DNA of 64,000 bases from Flammeovirgaceae bacterium UBA6059 (GTDB lineage Bacteria; Bacteroidota; Bacteroidia; Cytophagales; Cyclobacteriaceae), in contig DIYH01000028.1 of the NCBI GenBank assembly GCA_002435755.1, positions 124,001-188,000 of the forward strand, read 5' to 3'. Below, piece after piece: positions 32,636-41,610 of the stretch; within the stretch, counting starts at the first letter, position 1; each line of letters starts with the position of its first letter. The position numbers were made by a program, and so were the translations under genes. The notes under the pieces are model-generated. The model did not search any database. It was not told the DNA's origin and saw nothing but the letters and a program-made list of their open reading frames with translations.

Positions 32636-34051
32636 ATGATAGGTATCAATCAATTCATCATCGGGCTTTTCATCATTGTGTATATCACATTCATCGTCCT
32701 TTCGCGAAAGACCCATAGTTTTATCGAATATTCAGTCGCAGGAAGAAAAGTAGGTTCATTTCTTGTTTTTTCAAGTCTTGCTGCGTCAATGATAGGACCA
32801 GCCTATACTATGGGCATTGTTAAAGAGAGCTATAGTCAGGGACTCTATTATTATCTCTCCATCGGGTTAGTTGGTTTCAATTACCTCATCATGACAGTTT
32901 TTGCTAAGAAAATCTATTGGAAATTCCCTGATGCCATTACTGCTGGTGACATGATAAGTGGTCCAAGTGGTCACAACAGTCGAATAGTGAAATTGGTCAT
33001 TGGTTGTCTCACTTTTGTTCATATGACTTTAATATGCATCATGTTGACCAAGTCTATTGGAGTTGTATTGCTTACCGTTTTTGAATGGCCAGAGAACGTA
33101 TCCATTCCTATCACAATAGGAATTGTTACAGCTTATTCTTATTTCGGAGGAATCAGAGCAACCATCCAAACAGATGCAGCACAATTTGTAATTTTCATTA
33201 TTTTGATCCCAGCTCTGATCATTGCAATGATCAACGAAAGTTCTTTTGAGGTATCATCATACATCGACAGTGCCACCAATCGGTTTATTCATAATGCTAG
33301 TGAATTTGATTTAAAGAGTTATTTTGAAGCAGCCTCGGCATGGATACTCTTAGGCTTATTCGGACCGGCTACTATTAACAGGGTATTGATCTCAAAGAAC
33401 GAGGTTACCGCTCAAAGAGGGTTCGGAGGAGCTTCTCTCTTCATGTTCATCTGGATGCTACTTATGGTTGTCATAGGAGATATCGGTTATTTTTTGATGC
33501 CAGATGAGCAAGTGAGCGACGGTCTTCTGCTAAGGTTTGCTCAAACCCATTACAACTCTCTGACCTTTTCGCTGTTTGTGGTAGCTATACTGGGTGTTAT
33601 CATGTCTACTCATGATACCATACTGAATACAGCCGCTGTGATCCTATCGGAAGATGTGCTCAATGCATCCGGGAAAGCGCTAACTGATGAATCAAAACTC
33701 AAATACTCCAAAGCAGCTATCATTGCGATCGGGCTTTTGAGCATCGTAGGGGCCCAATACATCGGATCTATCATTGGGGTGATGATATTAATAGTTTCGT
33801 TGGTGATGCCAGCCTATCTACCCTCTATGTTCTTCTCTATCATACTCAAACGCCCATTTTGGCTATCGTCAATAGCCTCCATAGTTATGGGATTAACCAG
33901 CACGCTTTATTGGCGCACATATCATCAGGATTCTTTTGTTCCACCCTTGATTTTCGGGCTTGTGATCAGCTTTCCAGTATATGTTTTGATCTACTTAGCT
34001 ATGGGTAGAAAGAAGCAGTCTGTCACTTCACCTGATCAACAAAATAATTGA
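32636..34051 (+). CDS. Sodium:solute symporter (SSS family)
   Basis: The 471-residue protein has about 13 membrane segments. The SSS pattern is visible in the first helices (YSVAGRKVGSFLVFSSLAASMIGP), the GGIRATIQTDAAQFVIF segment of the fifth helix region and ISKNEVTAQRG in a later loop. SSS carriers use sodium to import sugars, amino acids, nucleobases or vitamins; the substrate here is unknown. It follows the deacetylase remnant and overlaps the convergent ATP-grasp gene by 29 bases. Confidence 0.88.
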   Translation: MIGINQFIIGLFIIVYITFIVLSRKTHSFIEYSVAGRKVGSFLVFSSLAASMIGPAYTMGIVKESYSQGLYYYLSIGLVGFNYLIMTVFAKKIYWKFPDAITAGDMISGPSGHNSRIVKLVIGCLTFVHMTLICIMLTKSIGVVLLTVFEWPENVSIPITIGIVTAYSYFGGIRATIQTDAAQFVIFIILIPALIIAMINESSFEVSSYIDSATNRFIHNASEFDLKSYFEAASAWILLGLFGPATINRVLISKNEVTAQRGFGGASLFMFIWMLLMVVIGDIGYFLMPDEQVSDGLLLRFAQTHYNSLTFSLFVVAILGVIMSTHDTILNTAAVILSEDVLNASGKALTDESKLKYSKAAIIAIGLLSIVGAQYIGSIIGVMILIVSLVMPAYLPSMFFSIILKRPFWLSSIASIVMGLTSTLYWRTYHQDSFVPPLIFGLVISFPVYVLIYLAMGRKKQSVTSPDQQNN

Positions 34052-34835
34052 TACCATGACCTATATCTCTCAAAATAGCTGATACCATGGTCATGTTTGG
34101 GGAGCCGGGTGTTTTATTGGCATCAAACAACACTAGCTTACCATTGTAAAAACTGTAGTCAAATTTTCCATAGTCGAAACCTAGTCGTTTGCGCTCTTCA
34201 ATAACTTCCTTTGGCGTATCCATCTCTCGACGAGAAGCTAAACTATTGCCTCTTATTACAGGCTGCCTGGACCTTAACTCAAGTGTTCTGTGAGCATCAC
34301 CAAGAAATGAGGTCAGGTAGGTAATGAATTCCACTCCATCTCTTTGTGGAAGGAATTTTTCAATGACATATGAGCCCGAATTCTTAAATAAGTTGGGTAC
34401 TTCACTCCAATTGGGATAAACCTTGTACGCATCTGGTATAAGACCAAAAAACTTTTTTACAAGGAACACCCCTTTCGAGGCTTTGGATTTCAACCTTAAC
34501 TCCGGATATCCATTGAAATTGAGATTTGGTTTGACAATGACCTCACCTTCGAATTCGGAACTCTCATCAACGAGTTGCGTACTGATTTTCTTCTTCGAGA
34601 TATCATAAATACCACGGTTCAAGATTATACCATCAAACGCTTCAATGGCTTCAATATAATCCTTAGGTGTGACAGTCAAGTCTATCTGGGGAATGAGTAT
34701 ATCTCCTTCTATTCTTTTCCCAATCCCTTCATAAAACACAACATCATGTCCCATACTCCGCCAGTGATTGCCTAGATGGTGAATCACTAGTTTGTTACCC
34801 TTACGATGATGCAGCAAAATTGCTATCCTGGTCAT
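34023..34835 (-). CDS. ATP-grasp domain protein
   Basis: The 270-residue protein shows the ATP-grasp layout. An N-terminal Rossmann-like part ends at FDGIILNRG, then come the VIVKPNLNFNG strand with an ATP-contacting Lys, the YVIEKFLPQRDGVEF strand with acidic residues, and KFDYSFYNGKLVLFDANKTPG, which carries the metal-binding Asp and Asn. Such enzymes form amide or ester bonds from a carboxylate and a nucleophile through acyl phosphate. The substrate is unknown. Its start overlaps the end of the GntP-type permease gene by 4 bases, so the two are coupled. Confidence 0.75.
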   Translation of the reverse strand: MTRIAILLHHRKGNKLVIHHLGNHWRSMGHDVVFYEGIGKRIEGDILIPQIDLTVTPKDYIEAIEAFDGIILNRGIYDISKKKISTQLVDESSEFEGEVIVKPNLNFNGYPELRLKSKASKGVFLVKKFFGLIPDAYKVYPNWSEVPNLFKNSGSYVIEKFLPQRDGVEFITYLTSFLGDAHRTLELRSRQPVIRGNSLASRREMDTPKEVIEERKRLGFDYGKFDYSFYNGKLVLFDANKTPGSPNMTMVSAILRDIGHGINYFVDQVK

Positions 34836-36157
34836 AACAGCGCTAGATAAAGTAGAAGTACAACTAACAAAACTGTAAAACCCTGAATTGCTGTAATTAC
34901 AGAGTATCCACGATACGCCTCTCTGACTTTGATACCACTAAATTGACTCACTACCCAAAAGTAAGAATCATTGGCATGAGAAAAGGTCATAGCACCTCCA
35001 CCTATTGCCATCACACATAGTGCAATGAAGAATGGTGGGTGATTGCTGGAATCTCCTATGATTGTTGCAAGCAGTGCGCTGGTAATGACGATGGCAGAAG
35101 TTGAAGATCCTTGTGCGGTTTTCAATATAGTGGCAATAGTGAAAGCAGCCAGCAATATGACCACTCCTTCACCTGGAACATCCGTCAACACGACTGATAA
35201 GTCATCTGCCAAGGATGAAGACTTTAGTACAGCTCCGAATGCTCCTCCTGCTCCTGTAATGATTAAGATGGGCCCTGCTAACCTTATTGCTTCTTCACAG
35301 TGAGACGTAAAGGATTTGATAGAACCAATACCTAAGCTGAAGTAACCCACTAAGAGGCTCAACATTAATGCCATGACCGGGGTACCTACAAAACCTATCA
35401 TAGGTAAGTTAAGCTCCATAAGATTACTCAATGTCCCCAGGCTGATCAAGATTATGGGCAGAACTACCGGTAGCACAGCTCTAACTAAAGACATAGGACC
35501 ATAGCGGTCATCCTCTTTCACGGGCTCCTGAGTCATCGAAATCTGAATATTTCTCGTAAGAAACGGAATGATCATTACTGTGATAGCAAGTGTAACGCCA
35601 GCTATTCCAAGTCCAAGCAAAATAACCATACCCAAATAGGATGTAGCACCCAAGTTGCCTGCCGCCGCGATAGGTCCGGGAGTTGGGGGAACCAACGTAT
35701 GAGTTGCATACAGTCCTGTAGCCAAACTCACGGATAGACCAGCCTTATTCACGGTAGTGTGTTCGCCAAGCTGCTTCACTAACTTTGACAGAATAATGAA
35801 TCCTGCATCACAAAATACTGGTATTCCAACAAAGGCCCCTAAAAAACTCAGAGCAGCCACCGGATGATTGCGGCCTGGCCCTTTGAGCAGAGCGCCTGCA
35901 ATGACCTGCGTTGCACCTGACCTCTCCAGCATAGTACCGAGTATACTACCTAGCACAATCACAACACCTATCGATGATAGCAGACCTCCAAAGCCTGTAG
36001 CCATATGATTCAGGACACTAGCCCCGGAATCTCCCAAACCTAACCCTACTCCCAAAGAGGCCACCAGCAACGAAAGAAAAGGATGCCACTTCCAGACAGA
36101 TATAGAAAGAATGATCCATAGAACGGCAGCTGTCAGAATAAGAAAATCGGTGAGCAA
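34832..36157 (-). CDS. GntP-family permease
   Basis: The 441-residue protein has about 12 membrane segments and the GntP features GFGGLLSSIGVVIVLGSILG, IPVFCDAGFIIL, TLVPPTPGPIAAA and ITGAGGAFGAVLK. GntP carriers take up gluconate and related sugar acids by proton symport; fructuronate or other acids are also possible. It starts at a TTG at 36157, as no ATG is near. The downstream ATP-grasp gene may act on the imported acid. Confidence 0.9.
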   Translation of the reverse strand: MLTDFLILTAAVLWIILSISVWKWHPFLSLLVASLGVGLGLGDSGASVLNHMATGFGGLLSSIGVVIVLGSILGTMLERSGATQVIAGALLKGPGRNHPVAALSFLGAFVGIPVFCDAGFIILSKLVKQLGEHTTVNKAGLSVSLATGLYATHTLVPPTPGPIAAAGNLGATSYLGMVILLGLGIAGVTLAITVMIIPFLTRNIQISMTQEPVKEDDRYGPMSLVRAVLPVVLPIILISLGTLSNLMELNLPMIGFVGTPVMALMLSLLVGYFSLGIGSIKSFTSHCEEAIRLAGPILIITGAGGAFGAVLKSSSLADDLSVVLTDVPGEGVVILLAAFTIATILKTAQGSSTSAIVITSALLATIIGDSSNHPPFFIALCVMAIGGGAMTFSHANDSYFWVVSQFSGIKVREAYRGYSVITAIQGFTVLLVVLLLYLALL

Positions 36158-36215
36158 AATATAGTTTTTATAAAGACGCTAGGGACAATATAGACCCGTA
36201 CTTAGAAAATCGTAT

Positions 36216-36929
36216 TCAGTATTCAATAGCCAATACTTCATCAAAATCAGGGTTGACCGATCTTGCAAACTGGATTGCCGCATGATCTTCCTCAAGTTCG
36301 TTAAAATAATAAACCCCACCTTTCTTGCGGTCTTCCTCGAGATCACCAGCCATGCCCTTTAGGCCTTGCATATACGGCTCATAGCTCTCGCCAGGGCCTG
36401 TTGACTTCACCACGTAGAGCAAAGCAGGCTTGTTGAAGGGTGCTTCCCATCCGGTAGGCATATTTGATCCAAAATGGAAAACATTACCAGGCTCCATCAC
36501 CTGACGCTTGCCTTCACTACACAACACCCAACTACCACTTACCGTGAATACCATGCTCTCGTTAGGATGTGGATGCTCTGACAGAAACATTCCCGGCTGT
36601 AGCTCAATGAAGAAGGAACGTACTTTTTCTCCATAAAGAAGCGGACCGAAGATACCCTCATGCGTCATCACCCCTACGGACTCCACAGCATCTTGGATGT
36701 CTGTCAGTATCTCAATGTTCTTGGCGTGCTGGATGTACTCGGGTGAGGATCCAGTGGCAGGCACAACTGCTGCTGGTTTGATTTCATCTGGTGTAGCAGG
36801 CTGAGGAACTGCCTCATGGGTATGAGGTTCACCACCATCATGACTATGGCCATTCTCACCTTCGGAAGTCGGTTGATTACAAGACCAAAAGAATGCGATA
36901 ACTATAATTAGGGAAATTGAGGGTTTCAT
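36216..36929 (-). CDS. Cupin-domain lipoprotein with His-rich segment
   Basis: The 237-residue protein has a short lipoprotein signal (VIAFFWSCNQ). A His-rich stretch near residues 27-38 (GHSHDGGEPHTHE) may bind metal. One cupin domain follows near residues 105-175 with HPHPNESMVF and PGNVFHFG, which carry the usual His, His, Glu and His ligands. It is most likely anchored in the periplasm or on the outer membrane. It follows a TolC-like gene after 19 bases and is probably in the same operon. Confidence 0.8.
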   Translation of the reverse strand: MKPSISLIIVIAFFWSCNQPTSEGENGHSHDGGEPHTHEAVPQPATPDEIKPAAVVPATGSSPEYIQHAKNIEILTDIQDAVESVGVMTHEGIFGPLLYGEKVRSFFIELQPGMFLSEHPHPNESMVFTVSGSWVLCSEGKRQVMEPGNVFHFGSNMPTGWEAPFNKPALLYVVKSTGPGESYEPYMQGLKGMAGDLEEDRKKGGVYYFNELEEDHAAIQFARSVNPDFDEVLAIEY

Positions 36930-36948
36930 GATAACTGGGTTTGAATAA

Positions 36949-38133
36949 TCATAATCGATGCTTAGTTAGCTCAGCTTGTAGTTGATAGAGGTCCCGCTCC
37001 ATTGTCAACATATCGTCATAGGCCTCCCAAAAGAACTGCGCTTCCTGATAGTATTCAATAAAAGAGAGTTCTCCCTGCTCGTAGGCTCGTCTGAGATAAA
37101 CTTCATTATTAAGCTCGGCAAAGGTGCCTCGGTACTCTTGCAACCCAGTCAAGAGTATTTCATATTTCTGGTAAGCCTCCCGCAAGTTGCCTTGAGCCTC
37201 CAGAAGTGCCGCCGTAGTGTAGCGATGTTGATAATCAGTCAGGGCCTTGGCGGCATTGACTTTAGCCCCAGTTTTCCAGAGTGGTAAAGACACTCCCGCT
37301 AAAAAACCGGCGTAATACTCCCCACGAAATCCTTGCGCATTGTACCCTGCCATGATTCCGGGTAGGGTGCTTCTCCTAGCCACGGTCAACTGCTGAGCAG
37401 CTACCAACTCCTTTTGCGATAGCGCTCTCAGGGCTGGGTCGCTGGCCTGATGCTGCCGCCACAGCACATCGAACGGCTCAACGCCCTGACCAACCTCATA
37501 AGTCGTATCCTCTAGCATAATAGACTGACCACCATTGAGCTGCTGAAGACGAGTGATCACCACTGCCCGCTCATTGTCGAGTTGATCGAGGGAATACTTG
37601 AGCTGCAGCCAGGACACCTTGGCCTTGTTCAACTCGATGATGCTGACCTGCTCTTCTTCAAGCAGTCGGTGGGTCTGCTCCATCACCTGCTCAGCCTGAC
37701 GCACGCGATTAGCCATGGCTGACCTCCTTTTGTTGAGATAAATGAGTTCGTAGCAGTACTGCTTCGCTGGTAAGAGCACATCTTGCCGCCTTTGATCATA
37801 CTCAATCATCAGCTCATCCTGCTGTAGATCGATCAGGTTTTTCCTAGCAGCATAGACAGAAGGAAAATCGAATGACTGTGCTACTTCTATCTCAAAATAA
37901 TCTGGGCCTATATGTTCGCCAAACGGCATGTAATAGCCCAGCATCTGAAAATCAGGAAGACCATTGGACGCTCGAAGCTCGCTACTCCTGCCTTCTACCA
38001 GCGACTGATAGGCCTTCAACTGCGGGTTGTTCTGTTCTATATCATCAAGTATACGCCGTACCCTAGAAGGCTGCCCAAAGCTTGTGGATACAACGAATAA
38101 GATTATACAAAGACTCAGGGCAGCTCTCAACAT
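36949..38133 (-). CDS. TolC-family outer membrane protein
   Basis: The 394-residue protein has a signal peptide (SLCIILFVVSTSFG) and two helical hairpin halves typical of outer-membrane efflux proteins: the first from residue 24 to about 195, the second from about 215, each with long heptad-like helices and a short barrel strand pair. It resembles the CzcC/CusC branch. The RND pump and adaptor genes that usually accompany it are absent; only a cupin lipoprotein follows. Confidence 0.88.
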   Translation of the reverse strand: MLRAALSLCIILFVVSTSFGQPSRVRRILDDIEQNNPQLKAYQSLVEGRSSELRASNGLPDFQMLGYYMPFGEHIGPDYFEIEVAQSFDFPSVYAARKNLIDLQQDELMIEYDQRRQDVLLPAKQYCYELIYLNKRRSAMANRVRQAEQVMEQTHRLLEEEQVSIIELNKAKVSWLQLKYSLDQLDNERAVVITRLQQLNGGQSIMLEDTTYEVGQGVEPFDVLWRQHQASDPALRALSQKELVAAQQLTVARRSTLPGIMAGYNAQGFRGEYYAGFLAGVSLPLWKTGAKVNAAKALTDYQHRYTTAALLEAQGNLREAYQKYEILLTGLQEYRGTFAELNNEVYLRRAYEQGELSFIEYYQEAQFFWEAYDDMLTMERDLYQLQAELTKHRL

Positions 38134-38243
38134 ATGGTCATGCTCTACCTATCAAAAATGTCAACAGGTCTGTTATTCTAGCGAAGCTACTCAGGGTGAT
38201 CCAATTCTTGAAATAACTCGCCTGACGTTGTTAACTTCAACCA

Positions 38244-39161
38244 ATGAAGTCCGAAGACCTGATCATCCATCACACCATTTCAGACCTATACGAGGCATTG
38301 AACTTGCCCATAAGTCAAGAGACTGAGTTCACGATCCACTTCCTACCGGAAATACATCCACAGGTACCCTTCACTTCGCCGACATTCCGAGCGGAGTACT
38401 ACTCATTCGTATTCGTCAAGGATGGCAGTGGTACTTACACCACAGACAACCAGACTTTTACTACAGCACCCGGTACGGTCTATTTCACCAATCCCGGTCA
38501 CATCAAGGCTTTTCAGCTTAATACGCTCGAGGATGCTTATATTATTACATTGACGGAGGCCTTCCTGAAGGAGCAAGTCCATGCCGATGTTTTTGACGAG
38601 TTTCCATTCCTGTTGGCGGAGACTGTACCTCCGGCTACCCTATCAGAAAAAGAATTTGCGCCGTTTGAGCGATGTTATCTTCAGATCTACGACGAATTTC
38701 ACAGCGACTCAGCTTATAAGTACAAGATCATTGGCAACTTGTTTGTAGCGTTGCTGCTAAGGATCAAAGAGCAGTTTTGGTCGGATTTTGATCCACTGGA
38801 CGAGGGTGACCGCACATCGGCGATAGTAAAGGCCTTCAAGCAAAACATGGAGGCCCATTATCGTGCTCTTACCTTCGAGTCACACGGAGTACTCTTCCAG
38901 GTGCAAGACTATGCTCATGCCCAGAATCTCCACCCAAACTACTTCAGCACCGTCATCAAGTCTAAAACTGGCAAGTCGGTCAATCGATGGATTGTAGAAA
39001 AAACCATTGCCGAAGCTCAGTCGCTGCTCACCAACACCACACTGACCGCCAAAGAAATTGGCTACCGACTTGGCTTCTCAGAGCCTACCCACTTCAGTAG
39101 CTACTTCAAAAAACATGTGGGCGTGACGGCTAACACCTACAGGAAAAGCAGCCCTTCCTAG
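38244..39161 (+). CDS. AraC-family transcriptional regulator
   Basis: The 305-residue protein has an N-terminal cupin-like sensing domain (YSFVFVKDGSGTYTTDNQ, PGTVYFTNPGH). The C-terminal double helix-turn-helix has LHPNYFSTVIKSKTGKS as its first motif region and LTAKEIGYRLGFSEPTHFSSYFKKHVG as its second. It is divergent from the TolC-cupin operon and lies 235 bases upstream of a short-chain dehydrogenase gene that it may control. Confidence 0.92.
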   Translation: MKSEDLIIHHTISDLYEALNLPISQETEFTIHFLPEIHPQVPFTSPTFRAEYYSFVFVKDGSGTYTTDNQTFTTAPGTVYFTNPGHIKAFQLNTLEDAYIITLTEAFLKEQVHADVFDEFPFLLAETVPPATLSEKEFAPFERCYLQIYDEFHSDSAYKYKIIGNLFVALLLRIKEQFWSDFDPLDEGDRTSAIVKAFKQNMEAHYRALTFESHGVLFQVQDYAHAQNLHPNYFSTVIKSKTGKSVNRWIVEKTIAEAQSLLTNTTLTAKEIGYRLGFSEPTHFSSYFKKHVGVTANTYRKSSPS

Positions 39162-39183
39162 CCCTACTATGTCAACTTAAACG

Positions 39184-39196
39184 CAACGTCACGTTG
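39184..39196. repeat. Perfect inverted repeat downstream of the AraC gene
   Basis: CAACGT and ACGTTG flank a single C. Too short and without a T tract to be a terminator; it could be a regulator site. Confidence 0.35.
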
Positions 39197-39300
39197 AGGC
39201 CCTCGAAACGTATAATTTATTAGGATTTCGACAGGCTCAATCTGACAGCATCTTGATTTGCATCAAACATGACAGAGTAGGGCTCGACATTCTTAGAAAT

Positions 39301-39328
39301 TCGTCATTTGTCCTTAGATATCCGTCAT
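39301..39328 (+). promoter_or_regulatory. Candidate AraC-type direct-repeat operator
   Basis: TCGTCAT at 39301-39307 and CCGTCAT at 39322-39328 are direct repeats 21 bases apart, two helical turns, as AraC-family proteins often bind. They lie about 70 bases before the dehydrogenase start. The remaining sequence of 39162-39396 holds no gene. Confidence 0.4.
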
Positions 39329-39396
39329 ACCCGGGTGTCCCCTGGTACCGTCTTTTGTAGTGTAATCGATTTGAAATCAACAAAACACATAAAAAG

Positions 39397-40167
39397 ATGG
39401 AAAATACAAACAATCAAAAAATCGCATTAATCACTGGAGGAAATCGCGGACTTGGTAAAGACATGGCATACGCCATCTCAGACGCTGGCACTCATGTCGT
39501 CATCACCTACCGGAATGGTACAGACCAGGCCAATGAAGTCGTGGCTGACATCCGCAAGAAAGGGGTTCAGGCTGCTGCACTTCAACTAGATGTGGCTGAC
39601 AGCAGTAGCTTCGCCGCTTTCAAAGCAAGTCTCGAGACTGTACTAAAGGATGAATTGGATGCAAGACAAATTGACTTTCTTGTCAACAACGCTGGAATCG
39701 GTCACCATGCCACTTTTGCTGAGACCACCGAAGAAGCATTTGACAATCTGATGAACACGCATCTGAAGGGTGGCTTCTTCCTGACGCAGACCCTACTTCC
39801 AATGCTAAACGATGGAGGTAGCATCGTCAACATCTCGACGGGCTTGGCCAGATTCTCATTACCCGGATATGGTGCTTATGCAGCCATGAAAGGAGGACTG
39901 GAAACACTGACCAAATACCAGGCAAAAGAGCTGGGAGCAAGGGGCATCAGAGTTAATATAGTAGCACCCGGAGCAATCGAAACAGACTTTGGTGGAGGTG
40001 TTGTCAGGGACAACAAAGAGGTGAATGGCTTCATCGCCTCTCAAACTACACTCGGTCGCGTAGGACTACCTGAAGATATCGGAGGTGTAGTTGCTTTTCT
40101 TACCTCTGATGCAAGTCGATGGATCACAGGTCAAAGATTGGAAGTGTCAGGTGGGATGTTCCTTTGA
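39397..40167 (+). CDS. Short-chain dehydrogenase/reductase
   Basis: The 256-residue SDR has the nucleotide-binding GGNRGLGKDMA near residue 14, NNAGIG near 93, the catalytic Ser in IVNISTG and the YGAYAAMKGG Tyr-Lys pair. The C-terminus ends in DASRWITGQRLEVSGGMFL as in classical SDRs. The basic residues after the glycine motif (TYRNG) suggest NADPH use. Substrate unknown. A strong terminator follows. Confidence 0.93.
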   Translation: MENTNNQKIALITGGNRGLGKDMAYAISDAGTHVVITYRNGTDQANEVVADIRKKGVQAAALQLDVADSSSFAAFKASLETVLKDELDARQIDFLVNNAGIGHHATFAETTEEAFDNLMNTHLKGGFFLTQTLLPMLNDGGSIVNISTGLARFSLPGYGAYAAMKGGLETLTKYQAKELGARGIRVNIVAPGAIETDFGGGVVRDNKEVNGFIASQTTLGRVGLPEDIGGVVAFLTSDASRWITGQRLEVSGGMFL

Positions 40168-40190
40168 TCTATAGATCACACCAAAACAAG

Positions 40191-40220
40191 AGCAGTGCTT
40201 TCGAAGGCACTGCTTTTTTT
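40191..40220 (+). terminator. Terminator of the SDR gene
   Basis: AGCAGTGC (40191-40198) pairs with GCACTGCT (40207-40214) and leads into a run of T. Confidence 0.9.
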
Positions 40221-40273
40221 GTTTTTAGTGACTGACAATTGAAACTATTTTGATCTGTTATTGGTAGTTGATC

Positions 40274-40600
40274 ATGATGCTCGAACTACTCAAAACTCAA
40301 ATCGGACGCTTTAGGATCATTGCATTTACGGAAGGTGTGTCATTCCTATTGATCCTCTTCGTAACCATGCCGCTTAAGTATGTCTGGGACATGCCAGAGC
40401 CTAATAAAATCATTGGTATGGCTCATGGGTTGCTCTTCATACTCTACGTGATGTCGGTCTTCCAACTCAAGGTGAACTACATCTGGCAAAAAAGGAAAAT
40501 GATGTTAGCCCTGCTAGGGTCGATCATTCCATTTGGGACGTTCTACGTCACAGCCAAGTTGCTTCCTGAAGAAGAGTTGGCGAATCAAAACTATCAGTAG
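40274..40600 (+). CDS. DUF3817 small membrane protein
   Basis: The 108-residue protein has three membrane segments and the DUF3817 pattern: GRFRIIAFTEGVSFLLILF at the start, MPLKYVW, then IIGMAHGLLFILYV. Members are widespread and mostly unstudied. It starts at the ATG at 40274 or the one directly after. It is monocistronic. Confidence 0.85.
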   Translation: MMLELLKTQIGRFRIIAFTEGVSFLLILFVTMPLKYVWDMPEPNKIIGMAHGLLFILYVMSVFQLKVNYIWQKRKMMLALLGSIIPFGTFYVTAKLLPEEELANQNYQ

Positions 40601-40673
40601 TCGTCATAGCAACAGTTTCATGTTTTGGGCATTTCTATAGAAACAATCAACATCAATCCTTAACTTGAAAGAT

Positions 40674-40901
40674 ATGGACATTAAGGAAAAAATAAAGGAG
40701 CGTGTCAATGATATAAGTGATCCTCAACTTTTAGTTGAGCTCCTTAGAGCAGTCGAGCTGGAACATGAGATCGACCATATCGATGTGCTCACAGAACTTG
40801 AAAAAAAGTCCATAGATGAAGGAATTGAAGAAGCTGAATCACACAAACTACATTCAACCACAGAGGCGAAACATTTAGTCAGAGAATGGCTAAGAGAGTA
40901 A
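40674..40901 (+). CDS. Antitoxin of a ParE/RelE-type pair
   Basis: The 75-residue acidic protein (IKEKIKERVNDISDPQLLVELLRAVEL) is mostly helical and starts at the ATG at 40674. I do not recognise a DNA-binding fold. It is called an antitoxin from size, acidity and position: its last 16 bases overlap the start of the toxin gene, the usual order. An inverted repeat CTCAACT-TTT-AGTTGAG lies inside the coding sequence at 40723-40739. Confidence 0.75.
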   Translation: MDIKEKIKERVNDISDPQLLVELLRAVELEHEIDHIDVLTELEKKSIDEGIEEAESHKLHSTTEAKHLVREWLRE

Positions 40902-41143
40902 AATGGACAACACGATCACTCCACGACCGGGTAGATATTTACAGATATTGGCTAGAGCGAAATAAGGCGGATCGTTATTCTGAAAAACTTGAGGAGTTAT
41001 TTGAAAAATCAGCGGAGTTGATCTCTAGTTTTCCCAAAATAGGAACTCCTACCGACTATCGAAATGTATATTTGAAAGTGGTCAAAGACTATGAGATTTT
41101 CTATCGGATCGAATCAGATGAGATTCAAATACTTAGAGTTTGA
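40886..41143 (+). CDS. RelE/ParE-family toxin
   Basis: The 85-residue basic protein matches the ParE pattern: IYRYWLERNKADRYSEKLEEL, an ISSFPKIGTPTDYRNVYLK turn, then VKDYEIFYRIESDEIQILRV. RelE members cut mRNA on the ribosome, ParE members poison gyrase; the single Arg and Tyr residues here do not settle which. The C-terminus is short, ending directly after the last strand. Confidence 0.85.
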   Translation: MAKRVKWTTRSLHDRVDIYRYWLERNKADRYSEKLEELFEKSAELISSFPKIGTPTDYRNVYLKVVKDYEIFYRIESDEIQILRV

Positions 41144-41257
41144 GATACCAGACAACATCCTGATAATATAGAGTTATAGTCTAACAACTTCTCACATAAC
41201 CCAATGAAGAAGGCATAGTAAACCAACCAACCAATTCTTAGAAGATATAAACAACGC

Positions 41258-41608
41258 TTAAATCGCATCCAAATTTGAAGAAACATCCGGTGAGATCAGC
41301 TTCCCCATTGTTTTAACAAACCTTGCAAATTCATCCACTTTGGCCTCTCCTTCCTGCCTTCCTTTGAAGGTGATGGCGTAGTATCTTCTAAACCGATTGC
41401 CAACTTTTTCTCTCGAAGTACTAACCAGGCCCTCTTCTTCCATTTTGTGCAGTAGAGGGTAGAGTGAGCCCTCACTAAGGATCACCTCGCCATCGCTCAA
41501 TAGCTTTACTTTTTGAGTGATCTCATAGCCGTACATCCTATCAGCATTAGACAGGAGCTTTAGAATGATGGTTTGGAAGGTGCCTTTGAGCAGCTGTGAT
41601 GAATACAT
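41258..41608 (-). CDS. PadR-family transcriptional regulator
   Basis: The 116-residue winged-helix protein has the PadR N-terminal block LLKGTFQTIILKLLS, YGYEITQKV and the wing SEGSLYPLLHKMEEEGLVST...RRYYAIT. PadR proteins are usually repressors of transporter genes. It begins 2 bases after the stop of the large permease gene, so permease and regulator form one unit with the regulator last. A palindrome before the permease is a likely binding site. Confidence 0.92.
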   Translation of the reverse strand: MYSSQLLKGTFQTIILKLLSNADRMYGYEITQKVKLLSDGEVILSEGSLYPLLHKMEEEGLVSTSREKVGNRFRRYYAITFKGRQEGEAKVDEFARFVKTMGKLISPDVSSNLDAI

Positions 41609-41610
41609 GG

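Noticed and set aside
41144..41257. A third gene of the toxin-antitoxin unit.
   Set aside because: No open frame of useful length; the toxin simply ends early.
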